This document shows positions 36,320 through 48,318 of a stretch of DNA of 64,000 nt, in pieces (position 1 is the first letter of the stretch; every line of letters starts with the position of its first letter). The stretch spans positions 81,039,652 to 81,103,651 of the forward strand of contig CM065299.1 in assembly GCA_032871835.1 (NCBI GenBank), in the 5' to 3' direction. The notes below the pieces were generated by a model. That model worked only from the letters and a program-made list of their open reading frames with translations. It searched no databases and was not told where the DNA came from. The translations under genes were made by a program, and so were the position numbers. This DNA comes from Dipteronia dyeriana (taxonomy: Eukaryota; Streptophyta; Magnoliopsida; Sapindales; Sapindaceae).

Positions 36320-38039
36320 ACATGCACGCCGCACACATGCACGCACAAACACACTAGCACACGTGCACACTCACGCACTCACGCATGCACGCACTCACGC
36401 ACGCATGCAAGCTTATGTCCACACACGCACAAACGCATGAACGCACACCGCACACACACATGCACAAATGCACTAACACAGGTGCACACTCATGCGTGCA
36501 CGCACACGCGCATGTACAAGCTCACAGACGCATGCATGCACGCACGCATGTACGTACGGGCGTACACATACTTGAATGCACGCATGCGCACTCTCTCACG
36601 TGTGCACACAAGTGCGAACTCACACATATGAACGTACTTACGCACGCACGAGAGCATGCACGCACGCTGGCCTACATGAACACACAAACACACAAATGCA
36701 CGCATGGATAAATGCACGTATTTACGCACGCACGCATGCAGGCAAACAAAGCATGCACACACAAACGCATACGCACACGCACGCACACACCTATAAGCAC
36801 ACGCATGGATACCTGCATGCACGCACACATGCACGTGTCCATGAAAACACGCACGCATGCAAGGACATACAGACGTACGCACAAACGCGTACACGCACGA
36901 ATGCACGTAAGCACGCTTGCTTGCACACACGCAAGTACGGACGCACGCACGCACGCATGCACGCCAGCTCACCCACCAGCAAACACGCACCACGGATGCA
37001 TGGATGCATACACACATGGACGCACACACACATGGACGCAAACACGAATGCATAAATACACGCACGCGCGCCAACACGCCAGTCTGTACATAAGAAAGCA
37101 CGCCCACCTGCACACACGCACGCAAGCCTACAAGCCCGCATAAACACCCAAATGCATGCACGCACAAATGTACAGATGAATAAAAGCACAAACGTACGCA
37201 TACACGCACACGTGCACACACGCACAGACGTACAAACGCACGGGTGGACGCATGCACGTATGCACGCAAGGACGTAAACGAGCACGCTCACACGCATGCA
37301 CATATGAATGAACGCACACATGCATGAATGCACGAACACAAGCCCACCCGCATACGCAGATACACGCACACATCCACGTATGCATCCACGCTCGCCTGCA
37401 CACACACACACACACACGTACGGATGCACGCATGCACTCACACAGGCACAGACGTATGCATGCATGAAACAATACACACGCACACGTAAGCACGCACACA
37501 TATGCATGCACAGACGCATATAAATACGCACAAACACAGAGACGCACAAACGCAGACACATACGTATGCATGCACGCGTGCACTCATGTACAAACGCACG
37601 CACGTACGTATGCATGCACGTGCGCACTCACAAATGCATGCACGAACGTACAAACGTACGGACGGACATACACACGCGCTTACACACGAACGAACACACA
37701 CACACACGTCCGTCCGCACGTATACAAGCAAGCACGGCAGCCTGTCCGCCGGCCCTCACACATGCGTGAACGCACGTATGGACGCACACACGTACAGATG
37801 CACGTACGCAAGAACAAACGTACACATGCATGCACGTAAGTATGGACAAACGCACGAACGCATGCACGCACGTATGGACAAATGCACCACAGACGTACAC
37901 TTGCACACACACACCTACAAACGCATGTACGTACAGACGCACACTTACACGCACACACGCACATAAGCACGGGTGAATGGACTCACGGATGCACGTACGA
38001 ACGCACGCACGCACGCACGCACAGATGCACACTTATACG
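36320..38039. repeat. alternating purine-pyrimidine satellite, block f
   Basis: 1.7 kb of satellite. It carries two copies of the ACGCC/ACACCGCAC marker (36327 and 36447) and a CTGGCC-centred segment at 36640-36700 that matches TTGGCC-centred segments at 34323 and 34760 in block e. The copia LTR therefore interrupted an existing higher-order array. Confidence 0.93.
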
Positions 38040-38954
38040 TAGGGATGGGCACCAACCCGCCGACCCAACCCGACCCGACCCGACTAGATTGGGTTGGGTT
38101 GCTTTTAAGATTGGATTGGATGATTGGGTTGGGTTGGGTTAATAAAATATAACCTAACCCAACCTGACAACTCGACATAAATAATAAAAAATAAATTAAA
38201 AAATTTTATTTACTATTAGATTTATTATGAAATCTCTTTTTTTAAAAAAAAATAAAAAGTTTACTCATACACCATTTATAATATTTTAAATGATAAAATA
38301 TAAATACATAATTTTAAATATTGTATACCGTAATATGTAATACATTTATTAAAAATATGCGATTATATTAATATATTATCTTCATCTTTTATATTAAATG
38401 GCACATCCTTGATTATACTTTAAAATGTTATTTGTTTCCTTAAGATTTGATTAAGAATTTAGTAGAAAAAGTCTAATAATTGTATATAAACTCACACTAT
38501 TATGTTGGTTAAAATAAATAATAGATTATCCAACCACGGGATATTTGACGAAGTGATTATAATTGTAAAATGGATGGGAGACTTAGATGGAGACTTTCCA
38601 AGTTGGATAAATGGCTATATTCTAATTTTTTTTAAATATGTAAAATATATTTTAACAATTTATATTATATGTTATGATTTGTTTTTGATGCTTTTAAATA
38701 ATTTAAACTCAACGTGATATGATATTATGGTGAAAATTATTTTAAATTTGAATTTTGATATAACAAAATTTGAATTTAAATATATTTTTTCTATTGGGCT
38801 TAAAAAGCCCAACCCGATCAACCCAACCCAACCCAACCCAACCCAACCCGATAAATATTGGGTTGGGCTGGGTTGGGTTAAAATTTACGTTGGGTTGGAT
38901 TGGGTTGACAAATTTCAAACCCAACCCAACCCAACCCGAAAACGCCCACCCTTA
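38040..38954. mobile_element. non-autonomous hAT-like element with GGGTT subterminal repeats
   Basis: 915 bp inserted in the satellite. Terminal inverted repeats are TAGGGATGGGC at 38040 and GCCCACCCTTA at 38944-38954 (9 of 11 pairs match). The flanking 8-mers CTTATACG (38032-38039) and CTTGTACG (38955-38962) agree at 7 of 8 positions, the 8-bp duplication typical of hAT transposons. Both subterminal regions hold GGGTTGG/CCAACCC repeats (38056-38165 and 38805-38940) in both orientations. The middle is AT-rich with no transposase. It is probably mobilised by a hAT transposase encoded elsewhere. A small open frame at 38502-38717 resembles nothing I know. Confidence 0.85.
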
Positions 38955-41645
38955 CTTGTACGCACACACCTAAAAATGCCCGCACGTAAGGATGCACACA
39001 CAAACCCACACACGCACGAACGCTCGCACGCACGCATGCACGCTCACACACACGTACGCACATTTTCACTCACACAAGGACGCACCCATACACGCACAAA
39101 TGCACAAACGCACGCTCGCATGCATGCAAGCACGTTTATGTGCACGCACACACGTAGACATGCACGAAAGCACGCATGCACGAATGCATACCCGTACACC
39201 CGCACATATAAATGCACAAGCGCAAGCACGCACTCACGTATAGACAGGAGTACACACGGGAACACGCACGCACGCACGCACGCCCACACGCACTCACTCA
39301 AGCTATACGCAAGCACGAACGCACGAATGCATAAACGCCACACGAACGCACGAGTGGATGCATACATGTGTCCACAAACACACACAAACGCTCGCTCACA
39401 CACACACACACACACAAACGCTCACAAGCATGCACACACGTACACACGCACACCCACTCGCTCACACACACACACACGCATGCACGTTCGCATGTACACA
39501 AGCCACGCTTGCACGCACACACGAAAGTACGAAACAACGCATGTATGAACGTACACGAGCACTAACGTGCACACAAATGTACGCACGCACACAAGCACGC
39601 AAGCACAAATGTATAAACGGACATATGCATGTGCCCACGTATACACGTACGCATGCTAGGATGTACACACGCACACACAAATGCTCTCACGCACGCACAG
39701 ACGCACACATGAACGCACGCACACATGTAAGCATGCAAGCACGCACGCACGCACGTACGTATGCACTCACGCACGTAAGTACGCAGGCACACACACACGA
39801 GCCTGTGGATGCACGCACGCACGCATGCACACACGCACGTAAGCACTAACACATGATTGCACATCGCACACATGCATTCATAAATGCACTAACACACATG
39901 CGCACTCACTCGTGCACGCTCGCACGCACGTATGCTCACATGCATGCACGCACGTAAGAACACACCCATGCAGCTACGCACACACACACACATGCAAGCA
40001 CGTAACAGAGTACGCATGTACACAAGTACGCACGAATGCACACCCATATGAACGCACACACGTACGTACGCATGCACTCATGCACACACACACGCACGTA
40101 GATAATAACACGTATGCACGCATATGCACGCATGCATGTAGCACGCACGCACGCACATACAAAAGCACTAAGACACGCGTACTCACGCATGTATGCACTC
40201 ACGCACACGAGTATGAAAGCACGCACGTTCGCACACATTTGTGAACGCGCTCACACATGTGCACCTGTACACACGCACGCATGTATGTACGTATGCATGG
40301 GAGCATGCACGCACGATGCCCATACGCATATACATATAAATGCACTCACGCATAAATACACACATGCACGTACGCACAAACTCCTGCGTGGGCATATGCA
40401 CGCATGCACATTCCCACGCATAAACGTACACATGTACGCAAGTAAGAAAGTACACACGCACGCACAAACGTACGCACACACGTTCACACGTACACACACA
40501 CGTATGCACACCCGCCTACTTGCCTGATAGCACGTATGCACGTATACACGCCCGCATGTATACACGCACGCATGCATAAATGCACTCATGTACAGATAAA
40601 TGCATGCACATACGCAAGCATGCAGGCACACACACACTCACTCAAGCACGCACACACGCACGAACGTACAGACGCACGCACTTACGCACACATACATGCC
40701 CACACACATGCACAAACGTACAAACACTTGCACGTACGCTCGTATGCATAAAAACAAAGACACATAAAAGTATGCACACACACACACACTCACGCACGTA
40801 ATAAGCACTCGAGGATGCATGCATGCAAGCAAGCATGTGAGGACAGACGCACGCACAAACACATGAGTGGACACATGCACGTACGCAGGCACGGGAGCAA
40901 GCATGCATGCATGCACATAAGAACATACACATGCACGCACGCACGCAAGAACGTACACACGTATGCATAAACACACGTGTGCACGCTAACACGCATGTAT
41001 ACAGGTGTGCATGCTCTTGAACATGCACACATGCACGCCAGCCCGTACACATGCATGCATATATGCAAGCATCCATGGACAAATGCACACACGTACGCAC
41101 ATCCGCATGCACAGACACAAGCACGTATGAACGTATGCACGCACGTACAAGTATACAGGCATGCACGTATGGACAAAAATAGGTACGCATGCACGGGTGT
41201 AAGTACGTATGCATGCACGCATGTGCGGACGCATGTGCGGACGCACGCATGTGCGGACGCACGCATGTGCGGACGCACACATGCACAGATGCATGCATAA
41301 ACGCACAAATACAAGCAACATGCACGTATGTACAGATGCATAAACGCACGTATACACGTACGCTCGCACGTACGTATGCGTACACACATGCACAAATGCA
41401 CGAGCGGACGCACGTACGAGCACACGCACACATGCACACTCGGATGCACGCACATGCACGCTAGTACGCACGCTTGCTCACACGTACGCAGTCCTGCACA
41501 CGCACACGTACACAAGCACACACGCTCACCTGTCCGCACAAACAAACACACAAACGTACATACACACACACATACATATGTACAAACACACATAAGCACG
41601 GATGCAAGCACGCACGAATGCTCGCACACACGCACGCACGCACGC
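38955..41645. repeat. alternating purine-pyrimidine satellite, block g
   Basis: 2.7 kb of satellite. The marker with GCACTAACACACATGCGCAC recurs near 39885. A short tandem of ACGCATGTGCGG variants (12- and 16-bp steps, four copies) lies at about 41218-41277. A pure (CA)n run is at 39390-39418. It ends CACGC at 41645, exactly at the gypsy LTR. Confidence 0.93.
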
Positions 41646-42604
41646 TGATATGAACCTCACCAGGAACATTGAGACCCGAAACCAATATATGGTAGCAAAG
41701 ATCTTTTTCTAATTTTAGATATATATATATATATTAAAAGCACCGCGACCCGTTATCTATAAGGAGATAAGAACCAACAGTATCAAGAAGGTTGTAGACG
41801 CCATACTTAAGAGCAAGAAAGAAGGTGAGTGATAAGTCAAGATTTGAACGCCACAAGGTAGAACCTTGATAAGTTCATAGTTCAATGAAGAACCAAGAGA
41901 AAACATTATCTCGAATAATATTATTTCAATTCAAAATCTAGTCTAAAAATTACATCAATTGGTCCCTTTTATACTAAAATGTCCAAGTCCTAAAAAGGGA
42001 GTAAATATTCAGCAATTAATGCCTTACAATCAAGAAAATAAATACAAACAAATTTAGGAAATAACTAAAGACTAAAAACTAGCAACTAGTTGATTTGTCC
42101 CTTATTTGGAAAGTTGAATTTGGGAAACAAATCAACCATTTATTTAAGGAAACAAATCAACTCTTTATTTGAGAAATAAAATATGGAATATGCTGAAATA
42201 GGAAACATGATAATATTGGATTCTCCTCCAACCATACGTCACCCAAATAATGGGAAATATGTTAAAATTTGGACTCATCAGCTCAAGTCTTCGCGCAACA
42301 AGATAGATGGCTGAATTTGGGCCTGTTGTGATCTATTACGGAGGACAAAGTCTTCATAAAATCTAAAGGGCTCACCTTGGGCTTTCCGAAAACATATTAT
42401 AATAGATGATTCGACCTTATATGCCCTCTGTAGAGGTCCATAAAGTTCAGCCCGGATTTGGTCTTCATGTGGGACGAATTTGGACTTTAGCAACTTAAAA
42501 TTAGCCCTCATCATTTAATGCTGCTTTGATCCTCTTGCCTCCTTGTAATTGGCCCAATTTGAATATGCAATGGATCATTTGGTGATGCTTCTTAATTTTC
42601 ATCA

Positions 42605-43798
42605 TTTTCCCTCTCCTTAAAAGGATTTGTCCTCGAATCTTCACCATAATGTTGTTGATAGCTTCTGACACTTCATCAAAGCTTTGCAAATGAGAAACAA
42701 CAACATTAGGCAAAGAATGGTTAATTCCATTAGTACTAAAACAGGCCTTTTTGTACAAAAGTACAATAATTTGCTTATTTGAAAACAAAGTCTTTTTGAT
42801 CTCACTCTCTCTTGTATCAAAACTCACTTGTTTTCTCTCTTTTTTTTCTCATCATCCTCTTTTTCTTTTTCACCTTTTTTTATCTTTTTCACCTTTTTTT
42901 ATCTTTTTTTGCTATTTCGGACTCTCTTTCTTTTGTCTCTCTTTCTTTTAAACTCTCACACTCATTTTTTACATCTCTCTCTTTTCTTAACCTCACTTGA
43001 TCTTCATATACTTGTTTTGGGGTTAAAGGTACAACAGTGATTGACTTTTTATTAAGTACAAATGAGTATCTATCGGTATACCCATCATGCGTCACATGCT
43101 TATCAAACTGCCACGGTCTCGCCAAAAGGATATGGCCTGCATTCATTGGTACCATATCACAAAGGACTTCATCTTTGTATTTTCCAATTGAAAATGACAC
43201 CAACACCTGTTTAGTCACCTTAATTTCCCCACTATCATATTGTAGCTTATAAGGTTTTGGGTGCTTCAAATTGGCCCAATTCAGTTTCTCCACAATACTA
43301 GTGCTAGCCACATTAGTACAACTGCCCCCATCATTGATGATGCTACATACCTTATCATTGACATGGCAGCGAGTGTGAAAAATATTGTCACGTTGTACCT
43401 CATCATCTTCCTTGGCTTGAGCACTAAGAGCTCTTCTTTCCATAAAAAGCTTACCATACCTATCTCCTCTATTCCCATACCTAACTCCTCTACTTCCCAT
43501 TTCAAGTTGAAATCTGCCCTCACCCATATTAGATATGCGATCAACCTCCTCTAGGTCAATCCCATAATCATCTTTATAGTCATTCCTAGGTGGGTTTCTT
43601 TCTCTTCGTTCCAACTTAGAAGCCTTGAATGGTTGCTCCCTTTGTGAACTAGATTTCACTTTGTCTATCCGATCATGCACCTAACCAAATTTAATCTCCA
43701 TCTACTCCATGTTTTTTGTGTATGGCTTTATATAAAGAATTGAGATCTACCGTTTCTAGTGCATCGTCGGATAAGTCTTTACTCTTATCATGGGACAT
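42605..43798 (-). pseudogene. gag-protease fusion left by internal deletion
   Basis: The gag ATG is at 43798 (MSHDKSKDLSDDA), with a frameshift and two stops near 43690. From 43680 to 42889 one frame of 263 codons stays open. It contains gag N-terminal sequence (ERRERNPPRNDYKDDYGIDL, GVRYGNRGDRYGK), then directly the protease linker (ERRALSAQAKEDDEVQRDN), with capsid core and zinc knuckle removed in frame near 43445. The protease keeps DGGSCTNVAS and continues through PWQFDKHVTHDGYTDRYSF to a Lys/Glu-rich tail. A different frame then gives KQIIVLLYKK and LQSFDEVSE, joined at about 42657 to the last pol codons. This is the only family 1 copy here with an intact DGGS site. Confidence 0.85.
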
Positions 43799-44321
43799 AT
43801 TTTAATCCTGCAAAATAAATAAAGCTAGTAAACCTCTCAAAACACTCCTGCACGTGTTTACCCTCAAAGATGGTGGCACTCACACTCGTGTTTCACTCAA
43901 TCTTTTGGCTTTAATTCTCTGATAAGCTCACACTTTCTTGCCTTTTTTCACTATTTGTTCACTCTTTCAGTTCCTTTTTTTTACTTAGACGGACACTCAT
44001 AAGAAGTTTAAAAAATAAGATGTAACAAAAAAAAGGACAAGAATAACAAAGATGAGATTCTACTGCCATTTTTTTTTTCGAATATCAACACACGGAATCA
44101 AGAAAATGAATAGAAAAAAATTGAAATAAGTTCAACTACACAACCTAAAAAAAATGTACTCTTTTTTTTTTGGATCTCCATTTTTTTTTAACGAATCTAA
44201 CCAAACTTTTTTTTTTACGGATCTGATTGAATTTATTTTTTAAAGATCAAACTGAATATTAGAAAAAGAACAACAAGGATAGATTAAACCTGATTTTAGA
44301 AGCAAAGCTCTGATACCAACT
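43799..44321 (-). other. gypsy 5' leader with primer-binding site
   Basis: Leader of the 41646-45317 element, T/A homopolymer-rich like the other family 1 leaders. Its plus-strand GCTCTGATACCA at 44307-44318 is the minus-strand PBS TGGTATCAGAGC, a perfect initiator-Met-type site, two to three bases from the LTR. Confidence 0.8.
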
Positions 44322-44386
44322 GATATGAACCTCACCAAGAACAGTGAGACCCGGAACCGATATATGGTAGCAAGGATTGTTTTCTA

Positions 44387-44448
<62 letters not shown>

Positions 44449-45317
44449 AAAATTAAAAGGACCGCGACCTGTTATCTATAAGGAGATAAGAACCAACGAT
44501 ATCAAAAAGGTTGTAGACGCCACGTTCAAGAACAAGAAAGAAGGTGAGTGATAAGTCAAGATTTGAATGTCACAAGGTAGAACCTTGATAAGTTCATAGT
44601 TCAATGAAGAACCAAGAGAAAACATTCTCTCAAATAATATTATTTCAATTCAAAATCTAGTCTAAAAATAACATCAATTGGTCCCTTTTATACTGAAATG
44701 TCTAAGTCCTAAAAATGGAATAAATATTCGGCAATTAATGTCTTACAATCAGGAAAATAAATGCAAACAAATTTAGGAAATAATTAACGACTAAAAACTA
44801 GCAACTAATTGATTTGTCCCTTATTTGGAAAGTTGAATTTGGGAAACAAATCAACCATTTATTTAAAGAAACAAATCAACTCTTTAAAGAATAAAATATG
44901 GAATATGCTGAAATAGGAAACATGCTAAAATTGGATTCTCCTCCAACCATAAGTTGCCTAAAATATAGGAAATATGTTGAAATTCGGACTCCTCAACTCA
45001 AGTCTTCGCCCAACAAGATAGATGATCTAATTTGGGCATGTTGTGATCTATTAAGGAGGGCGGAGTCTTCATAACATCGGTAGGGCTCGTCTTGGGATTT
45101 TCGAAAATATAATATAATAGATGATCCGACCATATATGCCCTCTGTAGAGGTCCACGAAGTTCAGTCTGGATTAAATCTTCATGTGGAACGAATTTAGAC
45201 TTTTGCAACTCAAAATCAACCCATCATTTAATGCTTATTTGATCCTCTTGCCTCCTTGTAATCTGCCTAATTTATATATGCAATGGATCCTTTGGTGATG
45301 CTTCTTGATTCTCATCA

Positions 45318-46419
45318 CACGCTCGCACGTACGCAACCACGCTTGGGTGCACTCGGGGACAAACGCACGCAAGCATGCATGCAGGAAAGCACACACGCAG
45401 GAAAGCACTCACGCACGCCCGTATGCCTGCACGTACAAACGTACAAGTGCAAGCACACACACACGCATGCACGCTCACACACAAGTACGCATGTTTGCAC
45501 TCACGCAGGCATGCAAGGAAAGAAGCACCCACGCATACAAGAACGCACGCAAGAAAGCACGCTTGCGTGCACGCACACACACGTATGCAAGCAAGCACAT
45601 ACGAAAGCACCCCCGCACACCCGCACGCCCGCACGCACACAAGTATACACGCCCATACGCACACACAAATGCACGCACACATAAATGCACAAACGCACGA
45701 GCGGACTCATACATGTGCCCACGCACACACGCACGCACGTACACAAGGATGTAAACACGCACACACAAATGCTCTTATGAATGCACACACGCAAGCCCCC
45801 TCACCCGCATGCACACAAACACGGACGCAGGCACTCACGCACGCACGCATGAACGTACATATACACGTCAAATGCATGCACACACGCACACACACACACA
45901 CGCACATATGCATGCATGAAAGCATGTACTCTTGCCCGTACAAATACACGCACGCACGCACAAACACAAGTATACACGCTCACACACATGCAAGCACACA
46001 TGCACGCATACACGCACGTAGGCACTAACACATGCACATATGCACGTATAAACGCACTAACACACACGAGCACTCACGCATGCACACATGAAATCTCGCG
46101 TGTATGGACGCACGCACACACGTGCACACACTCACACACATACTAACACACACTTACACGCACGTACATGCACATGCACAGGAGCACACACGTACCATGT
46201 TTTCACGCACACATAAACAAATGTGGGCATGCATAAAATGCACGCATGCACGTACATGTGCACACACGTATGCAGGCATAAACTCATGCGCTGAAGCAAG
46301 CACGCACGCATGCACATGCCATGCACAAACGTACGCATGTACGCAGGTAAAGATGTACACGCTCACTCATAAATTCACACACGCAATCACACCTGCCCAC
46401 CCACACGCCTGCCTGCACG
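45318..46419. repeat. alternating purine-pyrimidine satellite, block h
   Basis: 1.1 kb of satellite between the LTR ends at 45317 and 46420, containing the marker GCACTAACACACACGAGCAC near 46053. It is the right end of the array that begins at 27867. Confidence 0.92.
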
Positions 46420-48318
46420 TGATATGGATCTCACCAAGAGTAGTGAGACCCACAACCAATATATGGTAACGAAGGATCGTTTTCTAATTTCAAGTTTGAA
46501 AACAAGAATAAAATCGGACAATGACCCATTATCTATATGAAGATAAGAACCAACGGTATCAAGAAAGTTGTAGACGCCACACTCAAGAATAAGAAAGAAG
46601 GTGAGTGATAAGTCAAGGTTTGAATGCCACAAGGTAGAACTTTGATAAGTTCACAAGTTCTATGAAGAACCAAAGAGAAAAATCTCTCAAATTTATTTCA
46701 ATTCAAAATCTTCTACCGAATTACATCCAATTCGTTCCTTTATAAACTAAAACCCTAAACAAAAATAAAGGCTACAAGCCAACCTAAAAGGAAACAAGAA
46801 AATTCAGCCATTAAAGCCTTACAATCAGAAAACTAAATCGAGAAACTATTGACTTGCTTCCTAATTGGAAAGCTAAATCTGGAAACAAATCAGCCCATTA
46901 ATTTGGGAAACAAATCAACTATTAGTCTTTGGAAATTAAAAGGAAATAAATCAGCCAATGTTGAATCTTCTCCTAGCTTGTGCCACACTCTCAAGTCTTC
47001 CTTATTCGGCCCAATCCATTGTCTTGATGACATTAATTAAGGCTTGGCCTTCATGTGGGCCAAATTTGGACATTAACAAATCAGAATCAGCCCATCAATA
47101 AATGCTTCTTTGATCATATTGCCTTCATGTAATTGGCCCAACTATAATATGCAATGGATCCTTTGATGACACTTCTTGATTCTCATCATTCCCCCTTTCT
47201 TCAAAAGGATTCGTCCTCGAATCTTCACCATAATGTTGTTGATAGTCTGCACCACGAAATATGGTTCCCCTCTTTTATCTTTATTTGATGAATCATTTTT
47301 GAAAGACTTTTTTTTTTTGTTATATCAATGCATGGAATCAAGAAATGAAAAAGAAATAGTTGATATAAGTTCAACTACACGACCAAAAAAAAATTACTAT
47401 TTTTTATTGGATCTTTCTTTTATAACGAAACTAATCAAACTTTTTTTTTGTAAAAAATCTATTTTTTTTTTTTGATCAAATAGAAAAATATAAGAAGAAG
47501 AACAAGGATAGATTAAACCTGATTTTAGAAGTTAAGCTCGGATACCAACTGATATGAATCTCACCAAGAGCAGTGAGACCCGGAACAAATATATGTTAAC
47601 GAATGATCGTTTTCTAATTTCAAGTTTGTAAAGAAGAACAAAATCAGACCGCGACCCGTTATCTATATGAAGATAAGAACCAACGGTATCAAGAAAGTTG
47701 TAGACGCCACACTTAATCATAAGAAAGAATGTGATTGATAAGTCAAGGTCTAAATGCCACAAGGTAGAACCTTGATAAGTTCACAAGTTCTATGAAGAAC
47801 CAAAGAGAAAATTCTCTCAAATTTATTTCAATTCAAAATCTTCTACCGAATTACATCTAATTCGTTCCTTTATAAACTAAAACCCTAAACGAAAATAAAG
47901 GCTACATGCCATCCTAAAAGGAAACAAGAAAATTCGGCCATTGAAACCTTACAATTAGAAAACTAAATCGAGAAACTATTGACTTGCTCCCTAATTGGAA
48001 ACCTAAATCTGGAAACAAATTAGCCTCTTAATTTGGGAAACAAATCAACTATTATTCTTTGGAAATTAAAAGGAAATAAATCAGCCAAAGTTGAATCTTC
48101 TCATAGCTTGTGCCACACTCTCAAGTCTTCCTTATTCGGCTCAATCCATTGTCTTGATGACATTAATTAAGCCTTGGTCTTCATGTGGGCCGAATTTGGA
48201 CTTTAACAACTCAAAATCAGCTCATCAATAAATGCTTCTTTGATCTTATTGCCTTTATGTAATTGTCCCAACTGGAATATGCAATGGATCCTTTGGTGAC
48301 GCTTCTTGATTCTTATCA
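46420..48318 (-). mobile_element. short non-autonomous gypsy derivative, copy 2 (both LTRs)
   Basis: 1899-bp element with two LTRs of equal length, 46420-47188 and 47550-48318 (769 bp each), roughly 92-94% alike by eye over their first 330 bp. The interior is only 361 bp: last pol codons and polypurine tract (minus strand GAAAGGGGGAA), the same pol-to-leader junction as copy 1, a leader, and a degenerate PBS (TGGTATCCGAGC). The ATG of the short ORF is mutated to AAG. No enzyme is encoded. The left flank is satellite; the right flank is an inverted copy, so no target duplication is visible. In size it lies between TRIM and LARD elements. Confidence 0.84.
47868..47875 (-). promoter_or_regulatory. 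candidate TATA box in gypsy 5' LTR
   Basis: The plus-strand CCTTTATA reads TATAAAGG on the minus strand, inside the 5' LTR of the 46420-48318 element. The same box is kept in other LTRs, for example near 46737 and 19384. Position and conservation fit an LTR promoter, but no transcript start can be seen. Confidence 0.45.

Larger units (their letters stand above)
41646..45317 (-). mobile_element. gypsy family 1 element, both LTRs, interior gutted
   Basis: LTR-to-LTR element of 3672 bp. The plus-strand order is 3' LTR 41646-42604 (959 bp), polypurine tract and last pol codons, pre-RT linker, protease, gag N-terminus, leader, PBS (GCTCTGATACCA at 44307-44318), and 5' LTR 44322-45317 (996 bp, longer through a (TA)n run near 44395-44430). 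The flanking 5-mers are CACGC on both sides (41641-41645 and 45318-45322), as expected of a gypsy insertion, although CACGC is common in the satellite. RT, RNase H, integrase and the central gag are deleted. It cannot move on its own. Confidence 0.87.

Noticed and set aside
38795..38950. Interstitial telomere repeat
   Set aside because: The motif is GGGTTGG/CCAACCC, not the plant TTTAGGG, and it is confined to the subterminal parts of an element with TIRs and an 8-bp duplication.
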